Source of the DNA: Sphingosinicella sp963974575
GTDB lineage: Bacteria > Pseudomonadota > Alphaproteobacteria > Sphingomonadales > Sphingomonadaceae
Length of the DNA: 64,000 bases
Assembly (NCBI RefSeq): GCF_963974575.1
Contig: NZ_CAXBBQ010000009.1
Coordinates: 1 to 64,000 of the forward strand
Reading direction: 5' to 3'
The notes beneath the pieces are model-generated. The model was given only the letters and a program-made list of their open reading frames with translations. It was not told the origin of the DNA and did no database searches. This document shows positions 47,219 through 55,491 of this stretch, in pieces. How positions within the stretch are numbered: position 1 is the first letter of the stretch; every line of letters starts with the position of its first letter. A program made the translations under genes and the position numbers.

Positions 47219-48246
47219 GCTGCCTGTTTGTCCGCCTCTTTTCGCGCCCCCCGAGCGGGCTCCCCGATCTTACTCAGAAGCGCGTCCAGAACCTCCGTCA
47301 AGCCTTCACCGGTGGCAGCGGAAACCAGATGGACTTCGTGCCCGCAGGCCTTTTCCAGCGCACGCAGCTTGGCGGCGCGCCCACGCGGGTCGATGAGGTC
47401 GATCTTGCTCAGCGCAACCACCTGCGGCTTGTCCTCGAGCCCAGCACCGTAGGCCTCCAGTTCATCCACAATGGTGCGGTACGCCTTGGTGGGCGAGGGT
47501 GCACTCGCATCGACGAGGTGCAGCAGCACGCGGCAGCGCTCGACGTGCCCGAGGAAACGGTCGCCGATGCCGACGCCGTCCGCCGCGCCGGCGATCAGGC
47601 CGGGGATGTCGGCAAGCACGAACTCGCGGTCGCGATGCAGAACGACGCCGAGCTGCGGCTTCAGCGTCGTGAACGGATAGGCGCCGACCTTGGCGTTGGC
47701 GTTGGTCACGGCGTTGATGAACGTGGACTTGCCCGCGTTCGGCAGGCCGAGCAGGCCCGCGTCGGCGAGCAGCTTCAGCCGCAGCCACACCCACATCTCC
47801 TGGCCGGGGATGCCGGGCTGCGACTGGCGCGGTGCGCGGTTCGTCGAGGTCTTGTAGGATGCGTTGCCGCGCCCGCCCATGCCGCCGTGCAGGAAGGTGA
47901 TGCGTTCGCCCACGGTGGTGAGGTCGGCGAGCAGCGTATGCTCCTCGTCATCGGCCAGAATCTGCGTGCCCACCGGTACGGGGATCACCAGATCCTCGGC
48001 CGACGCGCCCGTCTGGTTGCGGCCGGCGCCGCCCGCGCCGCGCGGCGCCTTGAAATGCTGGCGATAACGAAAATCGATCAGCGTGTTGAGGCCCTCAACA
48101 GCTTCGAAAATGATGTCGCCGCCCCTACCGCCGTTGCCGCCGTCTGGTCCGCCCTGCTCGATGAACTTCTCACGGCGAAACGATACGGCACCGGGGCCGC
48201 CGCCGCCGGAGCGCAGGTAGATCTTTGCCTGATCGAGAAACTTCAT
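47203..48246 (-). CDS. obgE: GTPase ObgE/CgtA
   Basis: Essential ribosome-assembly GTPase of 347 residues. The glycine-rich Obg domain (MKFLDQAKIYLRSGGGGPG onward) is followed by the G domain with GLPNAGKSTFINAV (G1), TTLKPQLG (G2), DIPGLIAGAADGVG (G3) and ALSKIDLI (G4). The C-terminal extension is short. It overlaps the GNAT gene upstream (ATGA) and proB downstream. Confidence 0.97.
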   Translation of the reverse strand: MKFLDQAKIYLRSGGGGPGAVSFRREKFIEQGGPDGGNGGRGGDIIFEAVEGLNTLIDFRYRQHFKAPRGAGGAGRNQTGASAEDLVIPVPVGTQILADDEEHTLLADLTTVGERITFLHGGMGGRGNASYKTSTNRAPRQSQPGIPGQEMWVWLRLKLLADAGLLGLPNAGKSTFINAVTNANAKVGAYPFTTLKPQLGVVLHRDREFVLADIPGLIAGAADGVGIGDRFLGHVERCRVLLHLVDASAPSPTKAYRTIVDELEAYGAGLEDKPQVVALSKIDLIDPRGRAAKLRALEKACGHEVHLVSAATGEGLTEVLDALLSKIGEPARGARKEADKQAAWSPI

Positions 48247-48809
48247 GCCGCTTCCCTATACATGCCGACGCGATCTAGCCAGCGTTCGCGTGACAGGCGG
48301 TATTCGACCGAATCGATCTCGCAGTCTCGCGCGCGGCAATAGTGAGGCACGATCTCGCCGGTGGGCACAAAGCCGAGCTTTCTCAGAACCTTGCCGGAGG
48401 CCGGATTGTCGATGAAGTGGCCCGCGCCGAGCATGTCGTTGCGGGCGCCGAGGAAGGCTGCCGCGATGATCGCCTCGGCGGCTTCGACCGCGATGCCCTT
48501 GCCCCAGTGGCGCCGGGCCACCCAATAACCGATTTCTGGAACGGTGATCTTATCGTTCCAGCGTCCGAAGCCGACGCTGCCGACGAGTTCCGGCGCACTG
48601 TCCGTGCGCAGGAAGATAAGGCTGCTTGCCTCGCGCGGCGGCGTTTCGGCGTCCTTGGCGATCTTGTCGCGCGCGTCGTCGATGCCGTAGGGCCACGGTG
48701 CGGTCGCAAGGTTGCGGACGATCGCCTCGTCGGCGATCGCGGCGGCCAGCGCCTCTGCGTCCTCCGGCCACGCCGGCCTCAGGAACAGCCGTCTCGTACG
48801 TGCAAACAT
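48243..48809 (-). CDS. GNAT-family N-acetyltransferase (RimJ/RimL-like)
   Basis: Protein of 188 residues. It begins MFARTRRLFLRP and has GSVGFGRWND, GYWVARRHWGKGIAVEAAEA (acetyl-CoA loop R-x-x-G-K/G) and NPASGKVLRKLGF, the RimJ/RimL-type GNAT pattern. The ATG at 48809 was chosen over 48821 because GGAGCGAGAG lies directly before it. Substrate is unknown. It heads the long minus-strand string that runs to coq7. Confidence 0.88.
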   Translation of the reverse strand: MFARTRRLFLRPAWPEDAEALAAAIADEAIVRNLATAPWPYGIDDARDKIAKDAETPPREASSLIFLRTDSAPELVGSVGFGRWNDKITVPEIGYWVARRHWGKGIAVEAAEAIIAAAFLGARNDMLGAGHFIDNPASGKVLRKLGFVPTGEIVPHYCRARDCEIDSVEYRLSRERWLDRVGMYREAA

Positions 48810-48845
48810 CTCTCGCTCCATGCCCGATCGGGAAGGGGAGAAACG

Positions 48846-48876
48846 AAAAAGGGAGATGGCGACCCATCTCCCTTTC
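48846..48876 (-). terminator. rho-independent terminator of rplU-rpmA
   Basis: AAAGGGAGATGG (48848-48859) pairs perfectly with CCATCTCCCTTT (48864-48875), a 12-bp stem with a 4-base loop. Read on the minus strand it ends in CCCTTTTTCG, a T tract. It lies about 70 bp after the rpmA stop and just before the GNAT start. Confidence 0.88.
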
Positions 48877-48942
48877 CCTGTGCGTATGCACCAGATTCAG
48901 GGGCCGCCTACCCGGCGACCGTATATCAAGCGGGCCGCCTCG

Positions 48943-49212
48943 CTATTCCGCTGCCATCGACATCGGGTCGACGCTGACGAATTTGCGTCCAAGCTTGCCG
49001 TCGTGGAACGCTACGCGGCCCTCGACGAGCGCGAACAGCGTATGGTCCTTGCCTATGCCGACATTACGGCCCGGGTAGAACTTGGTTCCGCGTTGGCGGA
49101 CGAGAATGTTGCCAGCGAGCACGTCCTGCCCGCCGAAGCGCTTCACGCCAAGACGCTTGCCTGCCGAATCGCGACCGTTACGCGACGAACCGCCAGCTTT
49201 CTTATGTGCCAT
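48943..49212 (-). CDS. rpmA: 50S ribosomal protein bL27
   Basis: Ribosomal protein of 89 residues that reaches the peptidyl-transferase centre. It begins MAHKKAGGSSRNGRDSAGKR and continues GVKRFGGQDVLAGNILVRQR, both diagnostic. The N-terminus needs no prepeptide cleavage, unlike in Firmicutes. It lies 15 bp after rplU. Confidence 0.98.
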   Translation of the reverse strand: MAHKKAGGSSRNGRDSAGKRLGVKRFGGQDVLAGNILVRQRGTKFYPGRNVGIGKDHTLFALVEGRVAFHDGKLGRKFVSVDPMSMAAE

Positions 49213-49227
49213 GGTTCAAACTCCTCT

Positions 49228-49656
49228 TTACTCGGCGTCGGTCTTGGCAGCGGCCTTCTTGGCCGGGGCCTTCTTCGCGGGCTTTTCAGCCGGCTCGGCG
49301 GCCGCTTCTACGGCCGGCGCGGCTTCCGCCTTCGCGGCCTTTGGCGCCTTCGCGGCGGTCTTGCCGATCGCGGTGATCTTCAGCACCGTCAGAAGCTGGC
49401 GGTGACCGTTGCGGCGGCGATAGCCGTGACGGCGCTTCTTCTTGAAGACAATGACCTTGTCGCCCTTGGGCTGCGCCACGATCTCGGCCGACACGACCTG
49501 ACCGGCCACGTCCTTGAGTTCGCCGCCCTCGCCGATGGCAAGGATGTCGCCCAACTGGACGGTTTCGCCGACTTCGCCCTTCAGGCGGTCAACGGTGATC
49601 TTCTGCTCGGCGGCGACGCGATACTGCTTGCCGCCCGTGCGCACGACTGCGAACAT
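49228..49656 (-). CDS. rplU: 50S ribosomal protein bL21 with long Ala/Lys tail
   Basis: Ribosomal protein of 142 residues. The core (1-101) begins MFAVVRTGGKQYRV and has KKKRRHGYRRRNGHRQ, the bL21 rRNA-binding segment. About 40 extra residues follow, made almost only of Ala, Lys, Glu and Pro with PAKKA repeats. Start 49656 is fixed by the family N-terminus. A hairpin lies 35-67 bases upstream in the leader. Confidence 0.96.
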   Translation of the reverse strand: MFAVVRTGGKQYRVAAEQKITVDRLKGEVGETVQLGDILAIGEGGELKDVAGQVVSAEIVAQPKGDKVIVFKKKRRHGYRRRNGHRQLLTVLKITAIGKTAAKAPKAAKAEAAPAVEAAAEPAEKPAKKAPAKKAAAKTDAE

Positions 49657-49690
49657 GGCTTTGGCTACCTTAGGCCCAGAAATTGAACAA

Positions 49691-49723
49691 CAGGCACCAG
49701 CGCGTGGAACCACGCCGATGCCT
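49691..49723 (-). promoter_or_regulatory. structured leader upstream of rplU
   Basis: Two nested inverted repeats are present: CAGGCA (49691-49696) with TGCCTG (49718-49723), and GCGTGG (49702-49707) with CCACGC (49710-49715). In the rplU transcript they would form one hairpin with an internal loop and a minimal top loop. No T tract follows. It may be a ribosomal-protein autoregulatory leader. Confidence 0.5.
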
Positions 49724-49789
49724 GTGGAAAGCGCAGCTAGCTACTGGCCGTGGGCGTGAATGTCAACCGATTCAGCACAGCTTTTGCCA

Positions 49790-50188
49790 TCAATGGCGAT
49801 GCTGTGATTTCAGTCGATAACTGCCATCGGGCATCCGCTCGAACATTTCGGAAACCGCAGGGTGCAGCACGGGCGCGCCGTTTTCGTCGGGCAGCAGGTT
49901 CTGCTGGCTGACATAGGCCACATAGGTTTGATCGTCGTTTTCGGCGAGCAGGTGGTAGAAGGGTTGGTCCTTCGCCGGGCGGATGTCCTCGGGGATCGCT
50001 TCCCACCATTCCTCGGTGTTGGCGAACTCGGGGTCGACATCGAAAATAATACCGCGAAACGGGAAAAAGCGGTGCCGCACCACTTCGCCGATGCCGAAGC
50101 TGGCGGTGGTCACAGGCTCGCCAAAGGGCGGCAGCAGACGCGGCGTGGGAGCGGCGGCAGGGGCTGTAATAGACTTCGCGGTACGCAT
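49790..50188 (-). CDS. hspQ: heat shock protein HspQ (YccV-like)
   Basis: Protein of 132 residues. The core has FGIGEVVRHRFFPFRG, IFDVDPEFANTEEWWEAIPE and QPFYHLLAENDDQTYVAYVSQQNLLPD, diagnostic for HspQ, a protease-enhancing and hemimethylated-DNA-binding family. The N-terminal 25 residues are Ala/Pro-rich and not conserved. The ATG at 50188 lacks a Shine-Dalgarno; a GTG at 50113 is the alternative. A CCCTTATAT box lies right before the ATG. Confidence 0.85.
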   Translation of the reverse strand: MRTAKSITAPAAAPTPRLLPPFGEPVTTASFGIGEVVRHRFFPFRGIIFDVDPEFANTEEWWEAIPEDIRPAKDQPFYHLLAENDDQTYVAYVSQQNLLPDENGAPVLHPAVSEMFERMPDGSYRLKSQHRH

Positions 50189-50287
50189 AGAGGGGAATAT
50201 AAGGGCCTTGCGCTGCTCTGCAAAGGCTGACCGTTGGTCTGCGCGGCCCCCTCTCACGCAAAAGCAGTGCTGACGGCGGCGCCCTGC

Positions 50288-51439
50288 TCAGGCCACAGGC
50301 TGCAAATCAAAACGCTCAAGGCCCGTGTCCGCGTAAGAAACGCCTTCGGCGCGTAGCCCCTCCGGACAGTCCTCGTCCCGAATGCGCGCCGCAAGCAGGT
50401 GGGCAAGCGCAGGCGCCGTCTGGATGCCGTAGCCGCCTTGGCCGGCAAGCCAGTAGAAGCCCGGCAGGTCGCAGTCCGGCCCGGCGATCGGCAGCCGGTC
50501 CGTTGTGAACGTGCGGAGGCCGGCCCAGCTGTGGCGAACGCGGCGGACCTCAAGCGTTGTTGCTGTACAGACCCTGTCGACCGCGACGGCGATGTCCCAG
50601 TCGTCTGGCTGCGCATCGCACGGTTCGCAGGCCGTTTCATCCGCAGGCGACAGCAGCAGCGCGCCTGCGTCGGGCTTGAAGTAGAATTCGTCGTCGATAT
50701 CCATCACGATCGGCCAGCGCGTCGGCGTCATGTCGGTAGGCGGGTCCACGAGGATGGCGGTGCGACGGAACGGCTGCACGTAGCCGGCTCTCGATCCTGC
50801 CATGGCGGCGACACGGTCGGCCCATGCGCCGGCTGCGTTCACGACGATCGCGCTGGCGAAAACGCCCGTCGCCGTGCGCAGCGTCCAGCCGCCGCCGCTA
50901 TGGTCGAGGCCTTCCAGCCCCGACCGTGTGGCCAAAACACCGCCGTTTCGCCGGAATGTGCGCAGATAGCTCTGCAGCAGGGCGTCGACATCGATCGCAA
51001 GCGCGCCTGGCTCATAAACCGAGGCCGCCACATAAGGCTCGGCGAGCAGCGGACAGAGGCTGCGTGTGGCGGGGGCATCCATCCATGTCGTGAGAGGCGC
51101 GATATCCGGCCTTTCGTGGAAGACTTGTAGGTGGCCGAGCTGGTCCGCGCGCGCGACAAACATGTTTCCGAGTGGCGACACCAGCGCGTGATCGGCGAAG
51201 CCGTCGGGCGGTGCCGTCAGAAATCCCCGGCTGGCACGCGACAGGGCGCGAACGGTTTCACCGCCATAGATGGCCGTGAAGACCGCAGCGGAGCGCCCCG
51301 TCGCGTGATAACCCGGTTGATCTTCCTGTTCGAGGAGCAACACCCGGTGGGTCGAGGACAGCGCGCTTGCGACAGAGGCGCCGGCCATGCCGGCACCGAT
51401 CACGGCGATGTCGAACGTCGCCTCGGGAACCGTGGTCAT
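50288..51439 (-). CDS. FAD-dependent amine/D-amino-acid oxidoreductase
   Basis: DadA/glycine-oxidase-type flavoenzyme of 383 residues. The N-terminal dinucleotide fold is FDIAVIGAGMAGASVASAL with E in LLLEQED. YHATGRSAAVF is the family's FAD-contact segment, and VVNAAGAWADRVA and LAGQGGYGIQTAPA are the usual later motifs. It should oxidise a secondary amine or D-amino acid. It overlaps hyuB by ATGA and ends the hyuA-hyuB-oxidase operon, so it probably acts on a product of that hydrolase. Confidence 0.85.
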   Translation of the reverse strand: MTTVPEATFDIAVIGAGMAGASVASALSSTHRVLLLEQEDQPGYHATGRSAAVFTAIYGGETVRALSRASRGFLTAPPDGFADHALVSPLGNMFVARADQLGHLQVFHERPDIAPLTTWMDAPATRSLCPLLAEPYVAASVYEPGALAIDVDALLQSYLRTFRRNGGVLATRSGLEGLDHSGGGWTLRTATGVFASAIVVNAAGAWADRVAAMAGSRAGYVQPFRRTAILVDPPTDMTPTRWPIVMDIDDEFYFKPDAGALLLSPADETACEPCDAQPDDWDIAVAVDRVCTATTLEVRRVRHSWAGLRTFTTDRLPIAGPDCDLPGFYWLAGQGGYGIQTAPALAHLLAARIRDEDCPEGLRAEGVSYADTGLERFDLQPVA

Positions 51440-53172
51440 GCCGCGGCCCGCAGCTCCCGCGTTTTCTGCAGGTCGATGGACCATGCTCCACCGTTCTGCT
51501 CGATCGCGACGCAGTAAAGCCTGCGCGCGTCTTCGGGGGTGATGAACGCGTTGCGCACATCGCTGAGCACAAGCTCCGGATCGCGTTCGCGCGCCTTGCC
51601 CCACGCCCCGCCGCCGCCGGTGATAACGCGGAACAACGTGCCCTCGCCGAACGGCCCGATGGAGCCGACGCGCTCGTTGTAGACGATGGGCTCGCCGCCC
51701 ACCGGTGTCACGGTAAGGCTGCCGTGATCGCCGTCCGTACCGCCGTTGAAGCCCGCAGCCGTGGTGTCTGCGGTGTTTTCGATGACGAAGGAGGCGTAGA
51801 CGCCATCGGTGAGACAGCGGTAGTCCTTGCGAACCCCCATGCCCCCCCGGAACTTGCCCACTCCCGCGACCTCCGGCGCGAACTCGAACAGTTCTACGCG
51901 GAACGGGTGACGCGTCTCGGTGATCTCGATCGGCGTATTGGGCAGATCGCCGTTGCCGGTGAGCTGGTTGGTCGCACCGTCCCGGTCGATCAGCGCGCCG
52001 TTGCCGCCGTGCATCGGATCCATCATCACGAACGGCTTGCCATGGCGCGACTGGCTGCGGGAGAAGAACGCGCCGGTCAGCTGATAGCCTCCGGCCGGGC
52101 ACTTGTCCGGCACGATATTGAGGAAGCACCGGAACATCATCTCCATCAGGCACTCGATGACATAGCCGTAGGAGTCGGTCGGCGCGGGCCACACCGGATT
52201 GACGATCGATTCCGGCGGCAGTTCAAAATCCAGGCATTTGGTGTGGCCGGCGTTGCAGGGATCGAACGGCAGCAGGATGCCCTTCAGCGACGATGCCAAT
52301 ATGCCCTTGGTGCAAGGGGCGGGGAGGTTGATCGGCCCGCGCGCCGTGGGACTCGAACCGTTCAGCGAGAAGTGCACGCGGTCGCCCTGGATCGTGACCT
52401 TCAGGCAGACGAGGAATTCGCCGTCTTCCTGAACGCCGTCGCTGTCGAGCCGGATGGAGGCGCCGTATTCGCCATCCGGCAATGCCGCGATCGTCGCGCG
52501 CATCGACCGGTCGGTCTGGTCGATCACATAGTCCATCGCCTCGCGGATCGTTTCCGTGCCGTATTTGGCGCACAGCGACTGGATGCGCTCGCAGCCCTGC
52601 CGGCATGAGGCGATCTGCGCCTCGAGGTCGCCCTTCACGATTTCCGGCACGCGGACATTGCAGTCGATCAGGTCCCACAGGCCCTGGTTCTTGACGCCGC
52701 GCTCCACGATCTTCTGGTGCCGGAAGCAGAGGCCTTCCTGGAACGTGTCCGTCGTGTCCGGGCACCAGCCGCCGGGGTTCTTGCCACCGACATCCGCCCA
52801 GTGCGCGGCGGTTCCGCAGAAGGCGACGAGTTCGCCTTCGAAGAACACCGGCATGTAGACGTTGGTGTCGGAAATGTGCGTTCCGGTTTCGAACGGATCG
52901 TTGACGATAAGGACGTCGCCTTCCGCGAAATTGCCCTTCCAGCGCGCCATTCCGGCGCGCACGGCTTCCGGGAAGGCTTGGCTGAACACGATCACGCCCG
53001 GTGTTTCCGCCCACATGTCGCCGGTTGCCGACATGATGGTGACGCTGAAGTCCTGGACTTCATAAAGCAGTGGATTGAAGGCCGTGCGGATCATGGTCTT
53101 CGCCATTTCCTCGGTGGCGGCCACGAGGCGGTTGCGGATGATCTCCGTCAGAACGACGTCTACTTTGCGCAT
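51436..53172 (-). CDS. hyuB: hydantoinase B / 5-oxoprolinase beta-type subunit
   Basis: Protein of 578 residues, the B subunit of ATP-dependent cyclic-amide hydrolases (hydantoinase, 5-oxoprolinase, acetone carboxylase and caprolactamase family). It begins with MRKVDVVLTEIIRNRLV. Landmarks are NPLLYEVQDFSVTI, VNDPFETGTHISDTNV and GGGGAWGKARERDP near the end. ATG 53172 starts the conserved part. It follows hyuA by 17 bp. Both subunits are needed in known members. Confidence 0.88.
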   Translation of the reverse strand: MRKVDVVLTEIIRNRLVAATEEMAKTMIRTAFNPLLYEVQDFSVTIMSATGDMWAETPGVIVFSQAFPEAVRAGMARWKGNFAEGDVLIVNDPFETGTHISDTNVYMPVFFEGELVAFCGTAAHWADVGGKNPGGWCPDTTDTFQEGLCFRHQKIVERGVKNQGLWDLIDCNVRVPEIVKGDLEAQIASCRQGCERIQSLCAKYGTETIREAMDYVIDQTDRSMRATIAALPDGEYGASIRLDSDGVQEDGEFLVCLKVTIQGDRVHFSLNGSSPTARGPINLPAPCTKGILASSLKGILLPFDPCNAGHTKCLDFELPPESIVNPVWPAPTDSYGYVIECLMEMMFRCFLNIVPDKCPAGGYQLTGAFFSRSQSRHGKPFVMMDPMHGGNGALIDRDGATNQLTGNGDLPNTPIEITETRHPFRVELFEFAPEVAGVGKFRGGMGVRKDYRCLTDGVYASFVIENTADTTAAGFNGGTDGDHGSLTVTPVGGEPIVYNERVGSIGPFGEGTLFRVITGGGGAWGKARERDPELVLSDVRNAFITPEDARRLYCVAIEQNGGAWSIDLQKTRELRAAA

Positions 53173-53189
53173 GTTGTGTCTTCCCGCCT

Positions 53190-55238
53190 TTAGAGAGTGG
53201 GTTCGAGAACGAGATTGCCGAAGGTGTCGCAGGTGGACTGCCATCCGGGCGGAACTATCGTCGTCATGGTCCATTCGTTGATGATCGCCGGGCCGGTGAC
53301 GACCTGACCGGCCGCGAGGGTTTCGCGGTCGAACACGTCGGTCGGCACCGCTTTGCCGGTGCGCGGGAAATAGACGTCCAGCTGCCGCATCGCCGCGCCC
53401 TGCGGCCGCTCCGGCATTGGCGCGATCTCCGGCGCGCGGACACGCCCGATCGCGCGGCAGCGGATGGACACGAGTTCCAGCGGGGCATCCGGCTCACCGT
53501 GGCCATAGAGGCGGATATGAGATTCGACGAAGCGCCGGCGCGCGCCTTCCAGAATGGACGCGGTATCCTGCCATGCGTCCTCCAGATCGACCGTGATCGT
53601 GTATTCCTGATTCTCGAAGCGAAGGTCGAAGCGCTTCACGCGCTCGATATCACCGGCCGCGAAGCCGTACTGGCCGATGCCGCTCGCCGCCCGCGTTTCC
53701 AGTTCGTTCATTGTCGCAAGCGCCCCGGCGATGTGCGCGGCGTCGAACGGCATGACCTTGGTGCGGACCTCGTCCTCCATGTAATCGGTGGTGAGGATGC
53801 CCCACGCCGAGAAGTTCGCCGGTGCATTCGGCACGATCACCATGGGCACTTCCAGCTCCTCCGCCACCGAGCAGGCGAACAGCCCGCCGCCGCCACCGTA
53901 GGCGAGCAGCACGAACTCACGGGGATCGAGACCGCGTTCGACCGTCTTGCTGCGAATGGCGTTCGCCATGTTCGTTTCGGCGATCGAAACGATGCCCTGC
54001 GCGGCCGACTGAAGGTCGAGTCCAAGCGGTTCGGCGATCTTCTTTTCGATCGCCGCACGCGCACCTTCGGTATCGAGCTGCATCCGGCCGCCGAGGAAAT
54101 AGGCGGGATCGAGGCGGCCGAGCGTGAGGTGCGCGTCAGTGACGGTCGGCTCCGTGCCGCCCCGCCCGAAACAGACCGGCCCGGGCGAAGCGCCCGCGCT
54201 CTGCGGCCCGACCTGCAGGCCGCCGCGGTGATCGAGCCACGCGATGGAGCCGCCGCCCGCGCCGATCGAGATAACGTCGATCAGCGAGCCGAGGATCGGC
54301 CGTTGCGCGATCTCGGCCTGGCTGCGTTCGAGCACACGCCCCTCCTCGATGATCGCGACATCATAGGTGGTGCCGCCGACATCGGTGCAGATGACGTTCG
54401 CATAGCCGAGGCGGTCGCATAGAAACTTGGCGCCGATCACGCCGCCCGCGGGGCCGGACATCAGTGTGCGGATCGGCTTCCGTCCGGCCGTCTTGGCGTC
54501 CACGACCCCGCCGCTCGATTGCATGATGGCAAGCGAACGCGTGTAGTTCGCGTCCTTCAGCCTCGTTTCTAGATTGGTGAGATAGGTCTGAACCGTGGGC
54601 TGGATGAAGGCGTTGAGCACGGTCGTCGAGGTCCGCTCATATTCGCGCCATTCCGACGCGATCTCGTGCGACACGGAGATCGGCAGATGCGGGTGCCGCG
54701 CGAGGATGCGCTGCCTTGCCGCGATTTCATGCGCGGGCTGGGCATAGGCGTGCAGGAAGCATATCGCGATGGCCTCCGCGCCGCGCGCCAGCAGCAGGTC
54801 GACCTGCGTGTCGACCGCTTCAAGATCGATCGGCGTCAGCACCTCGCCGTCGAAGGTCATGCGCTCCGGTATTTCGAGGCGGAGGAAGCGTTCGACGAGT
54901 GGCGACGCAGACTGGTGCAGGAAGTTGTATACGGGCTTCCGGCCGCCGCGGCCCATCTCCAGAACGTCACGGAAGCCTTTCGTGGTCAGCAGGCCGACCT
55001 TCGCGCCCTTTTCCTGAACCAGCGCATTCACACCGACGGTCATGCCGTGGAAGATTTGCTGGATGCTGTCGATGTCGACATCGAGACTCTCGATACCCGT
55101 GAGGAACTGCTCGTGCAGCCTGTCCGGAATCGAGGGAATCTTTTCCACGCGGGCAGCGCCGGTGGCCTCGTCCATCAAAACGAAGTCCATGAATGTGCCG
55201 CCTACGTCCACGGCGACCCTGTAGCGATCCTGTGTCAT
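53190..55238 (-). CDS. hyuA: hydantoinase A / 5-oxoprolinase alpha-type subunit
   Basis: ATP-binding subunit of 682 residues. The actin-like phosphate loop is VDVGGTFMDFVLMD. TDVGGTTYDVAII is the second nucleotide motif and SIGAGGGSIAWLD the third. These are characteristic of the HyuA/OXP family, which phosphorylates a cyclic amide carbonyl before ring opening. It is first gene of the minus-strand operon and diverges from the TonB receptor across a 253-bp region with two palindromic boxes. The exact substrate cannot be read from sequence. Confidence 0.9.
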   Translation of the reverse strand: MTQDRYRVAVDVGGTFMDFVLMDEATGAARVEKIPSIPDRLHEQFLTGIESLDVDIDSIQQIFHGMTVGVNALVQEKGAKVGLLTTKGFRDVLEMGRGGRKPVYNFLHQSASPLVERFLRLEIPERMTFDGEVLTPIDLEAVDTQVDLLLARGAEAIAICFLHAYAQPAHEIAARQRILARHPHLPISVSHEIASEWREYERTSTTVLNAFIQPTVQTYLTNLETRLKDANYTRSLAIMQSSGGVVDAKTAGRKPIRTLMSGPAGGVIGAKFLCDRLGYANVICTDVGGTTYDVAIIEEGRVLERSQAEIAQRPILGSLIDVISIGAGGGSIAWLDHRGGLQVGPQSAGASPGPVCFGRGGTEPTVTDAHLTLGRLDPAYFLGGRMQLDTEGARAAIEKKIAEPLGLDLQSAAQGIVSIAETNMANAIRSKTVERGLDPREFVLLAYGGGGGLFACSVAEELEVPMVIVPNAPANFSAWGILTTDYMEDEVRTKVMPFDAAHIAGALATMNELETRAASGIGQYGFAAGDIERVKRFDLRFENQEYTITVDLEDAWQDTASILEGARRRFVESHIRLYGHGEPDAPLELVSIRCRAIGRVRAPEIAPMPERPQGAAMRQLDVYFPRTGKAVPTDVFDRETLAAGQVVTGPAIINEWTMTTIVPPGWQSTCDTFGNLVLEPTL

Positions 55239-55343
55239 GCGCTCCCGCTCTCGATAGTTGTCCGCAAGACCCGGCCGGACTTGCGAACGATGAACTCAGT
55301 TCATCGAGGGAAGCGGGGTGCGGGTCTCATTGCAAGGTTGCTC

Positions 55344-55400
55344 ATGGGGGATAACCCAAAGCCGTTCCGGCATGGGCTTCGACTATGGGGGATCACCCAA
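55344..55400. promoter_or_regulatory. pair of imperfect palindromic operator-like boxes
   Basis: The 16-mer ATGGGGGATAACCCAA (55344-55359) recurs as ATGGGGGATCACCCAA (55385-55400), with one mismatch. Each contains the inverted pair TGGG and CCCA around six bases. The offset is 41 bp, close to four helical turns. They lie between the divergent hyuA operon and the TonB receptor gene, so a regulator bound here could control both. Confidence 0.55.
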
Positions 55401-55491
55401 CATTTGGCTTGGACCGGCGGCCGATCGCCCCGACTATTGTTCGCGGATACTCGTTCGCAAGTATCGGTTGCACATAAAAAGGGGGAATATG

